The notes under the pieces: generated by a model | The model's input: only the letters and a program-made list of their open reading frames with translations | Database searches by the model: none | Told to the model about the DNA's origin: nothing | Shown: in pieces, positions 43,960 through 51,486 of the stretch | Position numbering within the stretch: the stretch's first letter is position 1 | Layout of the letters: every line of letters starts with the position of its first letter | Position numbers and translations under genes: made by a program | Assembly (NCBI GenBank): GCA_964511575.1 | Contig: CAZEFM010000006.1 | Location: 18,071 to 82,070, forward strand | Direction: 5' to 3' | Length of the DNA: 64,000 nucleotides | From: CALKHT01 sp964511575 | Lineage (GTDB): Bacteria; Planctomycetota; Phycisphaerae; Phycisphaerales; Phycisphaeraceae

Positions 43960-44826
43960 ATGCGCTGTTGGCAGTGCGGGTATGAACTTTGGAATCTCAC
44001 GGGGAAGTCTTGCCCGGAGTGCGGCGATGGTGTGGATGTGCGGCGGTACGCCTTCGAAGCCGGGGCGGTGGCGTTCGGCTGCCCCGGTTGTGGGCACCGG
44101 CACGCGGGCGAGGGGGAGCACGGCCTCCCCAGCGACGAGGCGACGATGACCTGTGCGGGGTGCGGCCGGACGATCGAGGTGGCGTACATGTCCGTCATCC
44201 CGCTGCGCGATGGGGCGTGGGGGACCAGTCGCTTCCTCACCCCGTGGGAGGAGCGGAACCTGGGGCTGGTGCGAGCCCTCTGGGAGACGGCGGCGATGGT
44301 TGTGAGCAAGCCGTTGGAACTCGTCCGCTGCTTCGACGCCCCGGTCGCGAAATCCGCACGGCACCACCCGCAGTTCTTTTATGTGTACCTCATCCTTGGA
44401 ACGGTGGGGGTACAGTGGCTGGTTGTCGTGGTCGCCATGATTCTTTCGGGCGAGGTTGAATGGGCAATCCCATTCGCCGTCGCCTATCTGCCCGTGGCAG
44501 GGGGGTTGTCGATCGTCCTTGCCGTCGTCGGGTCGGTGGCGGCGATGCTCGCCACCCTCATCTGCCAATTGAATATTTCGTGGGACAACTATCACCGGAC
44601 GCACCGCTGCATTTTCTACAGCCAGGCGACAATGTTGATGTGCCTGCTGCCCATTTCGGGTGTCATCTTTTTCCCCGTTGCGCAGGTGCTGGCGTGGACC
44701 ACCTGCACGCGCATGCTCGCACGGGTGCACGGCATCGGCTACGTGCGTGCGGCGATCGCTGCGGCACTGTTGCCGGCAATAATAGGCATTTCGCTCGCTG
44801 AACTGGGCATGAGTTCAATCATGTAA
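43960..44826 (+). CDS. Membrane protein with N-terminal zinc ribbons, unknown function
   Basis: The 288-residue protein opens MRCWQCGYELWNLTGKSCPECG, a C-x2-C pair followed by another, and has two more pairs at CPGCGHRH and CAGCGR within the first 75 residues, so two ribbon modules are likely. The rest has five membrane helices from about residue 145 to the end, a layout similar to Yip1-domain proteins. The gene is divergent from nuoJ. No function is known for this architecture. Confidence 0.65.
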   Translation: MRCWQCGYELWNLTGKSCPECGDGVDVRRYAFEAGAVAFGCPGCGHRHAGEGEHGLPSDEATMTCAGCGRTIEVAYMSVIPLRDGAWGTSRFLTPWEERNLGLVRALWETAAMVVSKPLELVRCFDAPVAKSARHHPQFFYVYLILGTVGVQWLVVVVAMILSGEVEWAIPFAVAYLPVAGGLSIVLAVVGSVAAMLATLICQLNISWDNYHRTHRCIFYSQATMLMCLLPISGVIFFPVAQVLAWTTCTRMLARVHGIGYVRAAIAAALLPAIIGISLAELGMSSIM

Positions 44827-44904
44827 ACGCGACGAGCGATGCCCATTGAAGGGGCCATCGGCTTTCATCCTTGCTGCGGCGTGTTTGCTGTGGCTGGCCG
44901 TCAC

Positions 44905-46140
44905 TCAATGACGGCAGCGGTGCAGGCTCAGCAGCGCCATCGCGGTGCCGTATTGCTGGTGGTAGTCGTAGAGGGGGTAGTCCCACCAGGAGCCGTCCTT
45001 CTCCTGCAATGCGAGGATGATCGACGCTTCGTGGTCCTGAAAATAGCGGCGTTCCTCGGCGGGCAGTTCCTCAATGCACATCGCGGCGTAAAGGTGCCCG
45101 TAATAGAAGAAGTAACCCGAGATGGCGTACCACGACTCGTGCGGAACGGGCTTCTTGCGCGCGATGTCGAACCAGCCGTTCTTGGCGAAGAGCCAGTCCA
45201 GCCAGACCTTCACCACCTCGTCGGTGATCTCCTCATCGCCCCACATGCGCAGCGCCAGGTTGCACACCTGTGACCGACCGAGGCTGCCTTCAGGGCGGTT
45301 GATGTCGCGCATGGGCGCGGCTTTGAGGTATTCGCCGTACAGGTAGGTGAAGTCGGGCTTCTGCTGCCGTTTGATCGAGTCGATGGCGCGCTTGACCATC
45401 GGCTCGGGCGAGTCAATGCCGATGTCCCGCGCCTCGGCGAGGGCGACGAGCACGGTGGCGGCGGTGAAGGACAATGAACTGGCGCCGGGGCGCTGGCTAC
45501 CGGTGCGAAAGTCGTAATAACCCCACCCGCCATCGACCGATTCATACTTGCCCAGTTCGCCGATCTGGTGGCGGATCAGATCGTCGATGCGCTGGATGCG
45601 TTCGGCGTCATCGGGGAAGCGGGCACGCATGCGCACCAGCGCCTGGATGCCATAGGCATGCGCCCAGACGTTGTAGAGCACATCGGCGGACGAACGTTTG
45701 ACCCTGGGCAACTGCTCAAACAGGTGTTCCTCGGCCTTGTCGAGTGCGGCGATCACCTCGGGGCGGGTGTCCTGCACATCGAGAATCGCCCAGATGCCAA
45801 GGGCGGTGGTTGCCAGACGGTAACCGTCGTGGGCTCCGGGCACGGGGGCGTAGATGTTCAGCCCCTTGGTGCGAAGCGCGGATCCCCACGAGCCATTGGG
45901 ATTCTGGGAGGTGATGAGGAAATCGACGCCGCGACGGATCGCATCTTCGATGTCGCTGGGATCGGGTGGCGTGACCGGGTCGGGCTTGGGCGCATCCTTA
46001 AGGAAGCGCATCGGATCGGGCGCGGCGGTTGCCTCACCCTGCTCCGCCGCGGGCTGGGACGGCGCATCGTCCCCCCACGCGGGAAGCCCCGTTGTCAGCG
46101 CTGCCGCCACGATTGCCATCATGCACCACCATCGAGGCAT
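44905..46140 (-). CDS. Exported alpha/alpha-toroid protein of the prenyltransferase/squalene cyclase repeat type
   Basis: The 411-residue protein has a signal peptide (to about residue 23, AWGDD). The mature part holds repeats such as AIRRGVDFLITSQNPNGSWG, GGWGYYDFRTGSQ and ALQEKDGSWWDYPL. The QNPNGSWG element is the QW-type repeat of squalene-hopene cyclases and prenyltransferases. The acidic DxDD cyclase motif is absent, so it is probably a binding or structural relative in the periplasm rather than a cyclase. It follows an HlyD-type adaptor by 29 bases and may be co-transcribed with it. Confidence 0.7.
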   Translation of the reverse strand: MPRWWCMMAIVAAALTTGLPAWGDDAPSQPAAEQGEATAAPDPMRFLKDAPKPDPVTPPDPSDIEDAIRRGVDFLITSQNPNGSWGSALRTKGLNIYAPVPGAHDGYRLATTALGIWAILDVQDTRPEVIAALDKAEEHLFEQLPRVKRSSADVLYNVWAHAYGIQALVRMRARFPDDAERIQRIDDLIRHQIGELGKYESVDGGWGYYDFRTGSQRPGASSLSFTAATVLVALAEARDIGIDSPEPMVKRAIDSIKRQQKPDFTYLYGEYLKAAPMRDINRPEGSLGRSQVCNLALRMWGDEEITDEVVKVWLDWLFAKNGWFDIARKKPVPHESWYAISGYFFYYGHLYAAMCIEELPAEERRYFQDHEASIILALQEKDGSWWDYPLYDYHQQYGTAMALLSLHRCRH

Positions 46141-46169
46141 GGGTCACCCTTTCCCTGTCTTGTGTGGTG

Positions 46170-47702
46170 TCAGGGCTTCTTGAGGAGGATCTCTTCGCCG
46201 GTCTTGAGGCCGGTGAGGATCTCAAGCTGATTGCCCGCAGCTTTGCCGACCGTGACGACGCGCCGTTCCGAACCGTCGTTCGTCTTGACGTAGACCACCC
46301 GCTCGTCCTTTTCCTTGAAGACGGCGGAAGCGGGGGCGATCACCGCGGCGGTGTTCTCGTACGGGATCACCTTCAGTGTGCAGGCCATGCCCGGCAGCAC
46401 CTGATCACCCGCTTCGTTGCCCTCGACGGCGACGACCGCTTCAAAGTTGCCCGGCGAGGTGGGCACGTTGGCCACGCTCAGGATGCTGCCATTGAACGTC
46501 ACATCGGGGTACGCGGCCGCCTTCACGGTGACACGCGTGCCCGGCTTCACGTGACGGATCTGTGTCTCGGGGATGTCGATGCGCACCTGCAGCGGACGCG
46601 GCTGCACGATCGTCATGAACACCTCGTTGGGGCTGATCGCGCCGTTGGGACGCAGCTTCTGCGCCATTTGGCCGGCGGCTGCGAAACGACCGCGTTCCGC
46701 ACGACCGTAGTACACCAGCCCGTCGATCGGTGCGACGATGTCCATCATCAGCCGATCCTTGCGCAGGTTCTCGCGACGCTGTGCCGCCTTCTCATGCTCA
46801 CGCTGCGTCTTGGCAAAGCCAAGTTCCTTCAGTTGCAACTGAATCGGCAGCGTCGCCACCGCGTGATTCCGCTGAAGCTGCTGACGCTCGTCGTCAGTTT
46901 TGACCTGTTCAATGCGACGCGGCAGGCCGATGTTCAGCGTGGTGTCCGCTTCGATGCGCGTTCGTTCCAGCGTGTACTCGGCGCGTTCCACCGCGGCACG
47001 CTGGCGCTTGATGATCATCTCCTCGGTTTCTTCGACGAGCTCATCAGCCTTGTACATCTTTTCGAGCTGTTCGAGCTCTTCCCGGGCATAGGCGAGCGAG
47101 TGCTCCGCGCCACGCACGTTCAGCTCCACGCCCCTGCGCGTCAAAGGCAGTTCGATCTCCTCAAAACGCTTGCGGTCCTCGGCACTGAACGCGGCCCGGC
47201 GCTCGGCGTTCTGCAGATCCATCGGGATCGTCTGCTTCGCCAGCGCGAATTCATACTCCGCCTGCTGCAGGCTCAGCGTGGCGATCGCCGCTTCCGTTTC
47301 GGAGTCACGCAGCGCCTCATCGATCTTCGTGGTGTCGAGCTTGACCAGCGTCTGGCCCGCCTTCACCTGCGTGCCCGGCGCCACCGCTTCCAGCACGCTC
47401 AGTTCCTTCCATACCTCGGGTCGCAGGACCAGCTCGACCATCTGCTCGCTTTCGAAGTGGCCCGACACCTCGAACTCCACGGCGACGCGACCGGTCTTCA
47501 CCCGGTGTGTCGTGGCTTCCGGAGCCGTCTCGGTTTCGGCGGCTTTTTCCGGGGCTGCCTCGGGTGCATCGGCGGGGGCGGCCGCCGGCTTGTCCTCGGT
47601 CGCGGAGGCGACCTGTGCCGCGTTCTGACTTGCGCAGGCGCCGATGAACGGCAAACCCGCGACACAAAGCGCCAACCCCGTGAAACGCAAACGTGTCAAC
47701 AT
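46170..47702 (-). CDS. HlyD/MacA-type periplasmic adaptor lipoprotein
   Basis: The 510-residue protein has a signal peptide ending in a lipobox (FIGAC, Cys 23), so it is probably lipid-anchored. A Pro/Ala/Glu-rich linker is followed by a lipoyl-type half-motif (VAPGTQVKAGQTLVKLD), a long coiled coil of about 200 residues, the second half (DIVAPIDGLVYYG) and beta-barrel domains (PGTRVTVKAAAYPDVTFNG). Such proteins link inner-membrane pumps to outer-membrane channels. No pump or MacB-type ABC transporter lies next to it in the window, so its partner is unknown. Confidence 0.8.
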   Translation of the reverse strand: MLTRLRFTGLALCVAGLPFIGACASQNAAQVASATEDKPAAAPADAPEAAPEKAAETETAPEATTHRVKTGRVAVEFEVSGHFESEQMVELVLRPEVWKELSVLEAVAPGTQVKAGQTLVKLDTTKIDEALRDSETEAAIATLSLQQAEYEFALAKQTIPMDLQNAERRAAFSAEDRKRFEEIELPLTRRGVELNVRGAEHSLAYAREELEQLEKMYKADELVEETEEMIIKRQRAAVERAEYTLERTRIEADTTLNIGLPRRIEQVKTDDERQQLQRNHAVATLPIQLQLKELGFAKTQREHEKAAQRRENLRKDRLMMDIVAPIDGLVYYGRAERGRFAAAGQMAQKLRPNGAISPNEVFMTIVQPRPLQVRIDIPETQIRHVKPGTRVTVKAAAYPDVTFNGSILSVANVPTSPGNFEAVVAVEGNEAGDQVLPGMACTLKVIPYENTAAVIAPASAVFKEKDERVVYVKTNDGSERRVVTVGKAAGNQLEILTGLKTGEEILLKKP

Positions 47703-47789
47703 CAGTCGACTCCAAAGGTGAGTGAACGGCGATGCGTAATTCTGTGCAATGGCCCCGTGCTGCTGTCACAACACGGGGCCTCATTCGTG

Positions 47790-49130
47790 TCAAAGTCCCT
47801 TGACTTCCCAGCCCTTGCGGTATTCGCGACGCAGGTACTGGTTCGCTTCGGGGAGGTTGGTGACCTTCAGGTTTTTGGCGTCCCACTGCAGCGTCTTGCC
47901 GGGGAAGCGGTTGGCGACGTTGCCCAACTGCACTGCCTCGGACAGCGGACCGGCGTAGCCGAAGTGCGAGCCGGTCTTGCCCTTGCCCAGGCAGGCATCG
48001 ACGAAGCTGAAGTAGTGGTCGACGTGCTCAAGCCGCGGGCGTTCGTAGTTGGTGAACTTTTCCTGCGGGTAGAGCTGCGGCCCGCCGACGTGCGGCAGCA
48101 CCATCTGCCCCTCGGTGCCGATGATGAGCGAGCCCGCGCCGGGCAGGTCGCGTCCCTCGGGCAACTGCGCCAGTTCGCGGGGCGGTCGCTTGCCGCCGTC
48201 GTACCACGTGACGGGCAGTTCCTTGCCTTCGGTCATGTCGTTGCCGGGGAAGATGTAGCGGACGATCTCCCACTCCGGCCAGCTTTCGTCGTACACGTGC
48301 GGCGCTTCGACGGTCACGCTGATCGGCGCGCCGGGCTGCAGGGCGGTGAACGGCGGATCGAAGATGTGGCAACCGAAGTCGCCCAGCCCGCCGCCGCCGA
48401 AATCCTTCCACCCGCGCCACTTGAACGGGGCGTACACATCATGCTTGTACGGTCGCATCGGCGCGACGCCGACCCACAAATCCCAGTCCAGGTGCGCCGG
48501 CACCGGATCTTCGCCGGCCGGACGGTTCACCGGCTGAGGCCAACTGCCGCCCGGTGCACCGACCCACGAGTGGAACTCACGAATCTTGCCGATGGCGCCG
48601 TCACGCAGCATCTGCACCGCCATGCGGTAGGCGATGTGCGAGTGAATCTGGTTGCCCATCTGCGTGACCAGTTCAGGTTTGGCCACAGCCGCCTGACCCA
48701 CCTGACGCGCCTCGTACACCGTCTGGCAGAGCGGCTTCTGACAATAGACGTGCTTGCCCATGTTGAGCGCCGTCATCGTGATCGGCGCGTGCATGTGGTC
48801 GGGGGTGGCGATGTTGATCGAGTCGATGCGGTCGCCTTCGTTGGCCAGCAGTTCGCGCCAGTCCTGGTAAGCGCGGACGTCGGGGAAGCGCTGCTTGACG
48901 GCATTGAGTGTGTTCTTGTCGACATCGGCGATGGCGATGAGCTGAAAGCGGTCGTGCCGCAGGAACGAGTTGAGGTCGCTGCCGCCCATGCCACCGACGC
49001 CGATGGATGCGTGGTTGAGCTTGCCGTTGGCGGGGTTGGCCAGGGTCAGCCGTGGCGAAAAGAAGGGCACCGCCAGGCCGCCCGCCGCCATATGTTTAAG
49101 GAACGCTCGTCGCGTCGATTGTTTCTTCAC
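47790..49130 (-). CDS. Tat-exported Gfo/Idh/MocA-family oxidoreductase
   Basis: From GTG 49130, with TAGGAG about seven bases upstream, the protein has 446 residues. The N-terminus has a twin-arginine signal (STRRAFLKHMAAGGLAVPFF), so the enzyme is exported with its cofactor bound. The Rossmann motif reads IGVGGMGGSDL, and CQKPLC and PDHMHAPI follow, typical of the large planctomycete expansion of this family. The substrates are probably sugars or polyols in the periplasm. It is divergent from the aroF region. Confidence 0.87.
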   Translation of the reverse strand: MKKQSTRRAFLKHMAAGGLAVPFFSPRLTLANPANGKLNHASIGVGGMGGSDLNSFLRHDRFQLIAIADVDKNTLNAVKQRFPDVRAYQDWRELLANEGDRIDSINIATPDHMHAPITMTALNMGKHVYCQKPLCQTVYEARQVGQAAVAKPELVTQMGNQIHSHIAYRMAVQMLRDGAIGKIREFHSWVGAPGGSWPQPVNRPAGEDPVPAHLDWDLWVGVAPMRPYKHDVYAPFKWRGWKDFGGGGLGDFGCHIFDPPFTALQPGAPISVTVEAPHVYDESWPEWEIVRYIFPGNDMTEGKELPVTWYDGGKRPPRELAQLPEGRDLPGAGSLIIGTEGQMVLPHVGGPQLYPQEKFTNYERPRLEHVDHYFSFVDACLGKGKTGSHFGYAGPLSEAVQLGNVANRFPGKTLQWDAKNLKVTNLPEANQYLRREYRKGWEVKGL

Positions 49131-49205
49131 CGGTTCACTCCTAAACGTCTTGGATTCGGTGGGCGATCCGCCGTGGATCCCCCGCCTCGGGAGAGTCATT
49201 TCGCC

Positions 49206-49214
49206 GATTGTACC
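49206..49214 (-). promoter_or_regulatory. Extended -10 promoter of the Tat-exported oxidoreductase
   Basis: On the minus strand TGGTACAAT carries the TGn extension and a five-of-six -10. The start would lie near 49199, giving a leader of about 68 bases before GTG 49130. Confidence 0.4.
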
Positions 49215-49344
49215 ACCATGTTCGGGACGCACCATCGGCCCGCCATCAATGCGGCAGCCGGCCGGGATTTCCGCACCGACCAGCCGCTCGGGCATTTGAC
49301 GGCCTCCTTTCACGCCACGCCGGCCTTCCACCGGAAACTTCCAT

Positions 49345-49372
49345 TTGACATCACGCCGATCCGTGGCATACT
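49345..49372 (+). promoter_or_regulatory. Promoter of the aroF leader and aroF
   Basis: A perfect -35 (TTGACA, 49345-49350) is separated by 16 bases from CATACT (49367-49372), which is preceded by TGG as an extended -10. It is the strongest promoter seen in the window. The -10 ends eight bases before the leader-peptide ATG, so the RNA should begin at or within a base or two of that ATG. Confidence 0.75.
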
Positions 49373-49380
49373 TGCCTTGC

Positions 49381-49449
49381 ATGAAGACCTTCTTTTTTGC
49401 GTTTGGCTATTGGTTTGGCGGGCCGACGGCCGCGCTGGGGTCTTCGTAA
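49381..49449 (+). CDS. Aromatic-amino-acid leader peptide of aroF
   Basis: A 22-codon frame starts MKTFFFAFGYWF: five Phe codons, one Tyr and one Trp within residues 4-12. It then continues GGPTAALGSS to TAA at 49447. It lies between a strong promoter and an intrinsic terminator, upstream of the first enzyme of aromatic amino acid synthesis. Ribosomes short of charged Phe, Tyr or Trp tRNA would stall at 49390-49416. The role as an attenuation leader is inferred from this layout, which matches trp and phe leaders in other bacteria. The start codon sits on the predicted transcription start, so the peptide is probably translated from a leaderless RNA. Confidence 0.8.
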   Translation: MKTFFFAFGYWFGGPTAALGSS

Positions 49450-49513
49450 GCACGAATGGTTCGAACTCGTGAAGAAGAAGCGACCCTGACGCGGCAAGCG
49501 TGAGGGTTTTTTT
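49438..49513 (+). terminator. Attenuator: intrinsic terminator with competing antiterminator
   Basis: The terminator is CCCTGACGC (49484-49492), loop GGCAA, GCGTGAGGG (49498-49506) with one mismatch, then seven T (49507-49513). GGGTC at 49438-49442, inside the last leader codons, can pair with GACCC at 49482-49486 and would block the terminator stem. TCTTC at 49441-49445 can instead pair with GAAGA at 49471-49475 over an ACGA/TCGT extension, as a pause hairpin. A ribosome stalled on the aromatic codons leaves GGGTC free; one that reaches the stop codon covers it. The pairing scheme is inference; the terminator itself is plain. Confidence 0.8.
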
Positions 49514-49573
49514 ACGTTCATCATCAACCCAAGGGGCGGATCAAGCCCGGCCGGATCACCAGGAGAGCACCGC

Positions 49574-50614
49574 ATGATCGTTGTCATGGAAGCCAGCGCC
49601 TCGGAGAAGGATGTCGAGCACGTCTGTCAACTGGTGCGTGAGATGGGGCTGCGCGATCACGTGATCGTCGGCACCGACCTCACCGTCGTGGCGGTCATCG
49701 GCGACGACCGCAAGAAGGACAAGGGCATGCTTGAACAGGCATCCGGCGTCGATCGCGTCGTGCCCATCCTCGCGCCCTACAAAATTGCGGCCCGAGAGCA
49801 CAAGAAGGAGCGAACCCGCGTGAAGCTCAACGACCTGTGCACCATCGGAGGCAGGCAGGTGGCGGTGATCGCCGGTCCCTGCAGTGTGGAAAACGAAGAG
49901 CAGATTCTTACGACCGCCCGTGCCGTGAAGGCTGCCGGGGCGACGGCGCTGCGCGGCGGGGCGTTCAAGCCGCGCACCAACCCCTACGCGTTCCAGGGGC
50001 TCGGCGAGGAGGGTTTGAAGCTGCTCGCCGCCGCCCGCGAGGAAACCGGGTTGGCGGTGGTCACCGAAGTCGTGACGCCCAGCGAGGTGGACCTGGTCAG
50101 CCGATATGCCGACTGTTTGCAGATCGGCACGCGCAACTGTCAGAACTTCAAGCTGCTCGATGCCGCCGGCCGTCAGCCCAAACCCGTTCTGCTCAAGCGC
50201 GGCATGGCAATGACGATCGATGAATACCTTCAGGCTGCCGAGTACATCCTCGCGGCAGGCAATCCCAACGTGATTCTCTGCGAGCGCGGCATTCGCACCT
50301 TCGAGGATCACACCCGCAACACGCTGAGCCTGTCCGCCGTGCCGGAACTGCACTTCCGCTCGCACCTGCCTGTCGTGGTGGATCCTTCCCAGGGGACGGG
50401 CCATGCCCGGCTGGTGCCCGACATGTGCAAGGCCGCGGTGGCATGCGGGGCGGACGGCCTGATTGTTGAGGTGCACACCGACCCTGAGCACGCGATGACC
50501 GATGGCGCTCAGTCGATCACGCCGCAGGTGCTCAGCGACATGATGGCGGTGCTCGGTCGCATCGCCGCCGCCGTCGATCGCGAGTGCGGGGTCGAGGCGG
50601 ATGTTGAGGTGTGA
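49574..50614 (+). CDS. aroF: 3-deoxy-7-phosphoheptulonate synthase (DAHP synthase), type I-beta with N-terminal regulatory domain
   Basis: The enzyme condenses phosphoenolpyruvate and erythrose 4-phosphate, the first step to chorismate. The 346-residue protein has an N-terminal ferredoxin-like domain (MIVVMEASASEKDVEHVCQL) as in the Thermotoga enzyme, where Tyr and Phe bind. The barrel follows, with IAGPCSVEN, LRGGAFKPRTNPYAFQGLG, QIGTRNCQNF, LLKRGMAMT and DPSQGTGHA. AGGAGAG precedes the ATG. Control is probably double: feedback through the N-terminal domain and attenuation through the upstream leader peptide. Confidence 0.94.
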   Translation: MIVVMEASASEKDVEHVCQLVREMGLRDHVIVGTDLTVVAVIGDDRKKDKGMLEQASGVDRVVPILAPYKIAAREHKKERTRVKLNDLCTIGGRQVAVIAGPCSVENEEQILTTARAVKAAGATALRGGAFKPRTNPYAFQGLGEEGLKLLAAAREETGLAVVTEVVTPSEVDLVSRYADCLQIGTRNCQNFKLLDAAGRQPKPVLLKRGMAMTIDEYLQAAEYILAAGNPNVILCERGIRTFEDHTRNTLSLSAVPELHFRSHLPVVVDPSQGTGHARLVPDMCKAAVACGADGLIVEVHTDPEHAMTDGAQSITPQVLSDMMAVLGRIAAAVDRECGVEADVEV

Positions 50615-50676
50615 TCGAGTCGCCGATGAACGCTGATGAAACGATGGGATGTTTTGATCATGCGTTCGTTCGTTTC

Positions 50677-50702
50677 CGCTTTGCCTCTGCGCCTTTCGTG
50701 GT
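50677..50702. repeat. Degenerate short-unit repeat between aroF and the ACT-domain gene
   Basis: The segment reads as three degenerate 8-base units (GCTTTGCC, TCTGCGCC, TTTCGTGG). It resembles common intergenic repeats of the CTCTGCGCCTTTGCG kind. The match to a repeat family is from memory and not tested. Confidence 0.3.
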
Positions 50703-50729
50703 GAACTCAACGGTCAGAAAGGATCATGA

Positions 50730-51254
50730 ATGCAGCAGCTCGTGATTACGGCCATCGGCGCTGATCGCCCGGGATTGATCGATCAGCTCACGCAGTACCT
50801 GTACGAAGCCGGCGCTAACCTCGCCGACTCGCGCATGGTCAATCTGCGTGGCCAGTTCACGTTCATGGCACTCGTTGAAGCGGAGGATGGCCCCGCCTCC
50901 GCGATCAGCCAGAACGTGCAGGACATTGCACGCTCGATCGGCCTGACCGTGTCCATTACGCCGCTCACGCCCGTACCGGAGCGTCCCGATGGTGGGCTCG
51001 GCTTCCGTCTCCGCGCTTATGCGCTGGACCAGCCCGGCATCGCCCACCGCATCGCCAACGTCCTGCACCGGCATCAGGTCAATATCGAGGAACTCAAAAC
51101 CCACCTGTCCCCCGGCCCCTACGCCGGCAAACCACGTTTCTCCATCGAACTGCTCATGACGCTTCCCCCTGATGTCGCCGTCCGAACCGTTCGCGACGAC
51201 CTGACCAAACTCGGCGACACCCTGAACTGCGACATCGACATCGAACCGGCGTGA
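50730..51254 (+). CDS. Tandem ACT-domain protein, GcvR-like regulator
   Basis: The 174-residue protein has two ACT domains: LVITAIGADRPGLIDQLTQYLYEAGANLADSRM at the N-terminus and RLRAYALDQPGIAHRIANVLHRHQVNIEELKT from about residue 92. This is the layout of GcvR, which in Escherichia coli binds GcvA and represses the glycine cleavage operon. Here the gene lies 232 bases upstream of gcvT on the same strand, which supports a role in glycine-responsive control. No GcvA-type LysR regulator is visible nearby, so its target is open. AAAGGA lies six bases before the ATG. Confidence 0.75.
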   Translation: MQQLVITAIGADRPGLIDQLTQYLYEAGANLADSRMVNLRGQFTFMALVEAEDGPASAISQNVQDIARSIGLTVSITPLTPVPERPDGGLGFRLRAYALDQPGIAHRIANVLHRHQVNIEELKTHLSPGPYAGKPRFSIELLMTLPPDVAVRTVRDDLTKLGDTLNCDIDIEPA

Positions 51255-51413
51255 TTGCAGCGACACCCCGCTCTGACGAAAAGTGGCTTAAAGACCGGTG
51301 TCGTCGAGGCTTGGAACGAGGAATGGCAGAGGCAGGGGGGGAGAGGCCACGGGGCGTGACGACGGTGAATGGTGGAAGGATTGCCCTTTGCGGCACGGAG
51401 GGGCGATCGGTCA

Positions 51414-51419
51414 TACAAT
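51414..51419 (+). promoter_or_regulatory. -10 element upstream of gcvT
   Basis: TACAAT lies 67 bases before the gcvT ATG, with no clear -35. It implies that gcvT can be transcribed apart from the ACT-domain gene, with a leader of about 60 bases that includes the hairpin at 51450-51464. Confidence 0.4.
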
Positions 51420-51449
51420 GGCGGTCTGGCTGTACATCCGTTGGTTTTC

Positions 51450-51464
51450 GAGCCCGAGGGGCTC
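51450..51464 (+). promoter_or_regulatory. Hairpin in the gcvT 5' leader
   Basis: GAGCCC and GGGCTC form a perfect six-base stem with a GAG loop, 22 bases before the gcvT start. It could mark a stability or translation-control element. It does not match a glycine riboswitch, which is far larger. Confidence 0.35.
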
Positions 51465-51486
51465 ATTGTCGTGAATGGATTCAAGC

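Noticed and set aside
49458..49466. GGTTCGAAC, which looks like a tRNA T-arm
   Set aside because: No acceptor, D or anticodon stem can be built around it; it belongs to the aro attenuator.
51255..51486. A glycine riboswitch upstream of gcvT
   Set aside because: The paired aptamer cores and conserved G-rich joints are not seen; only a short hairpin is present.
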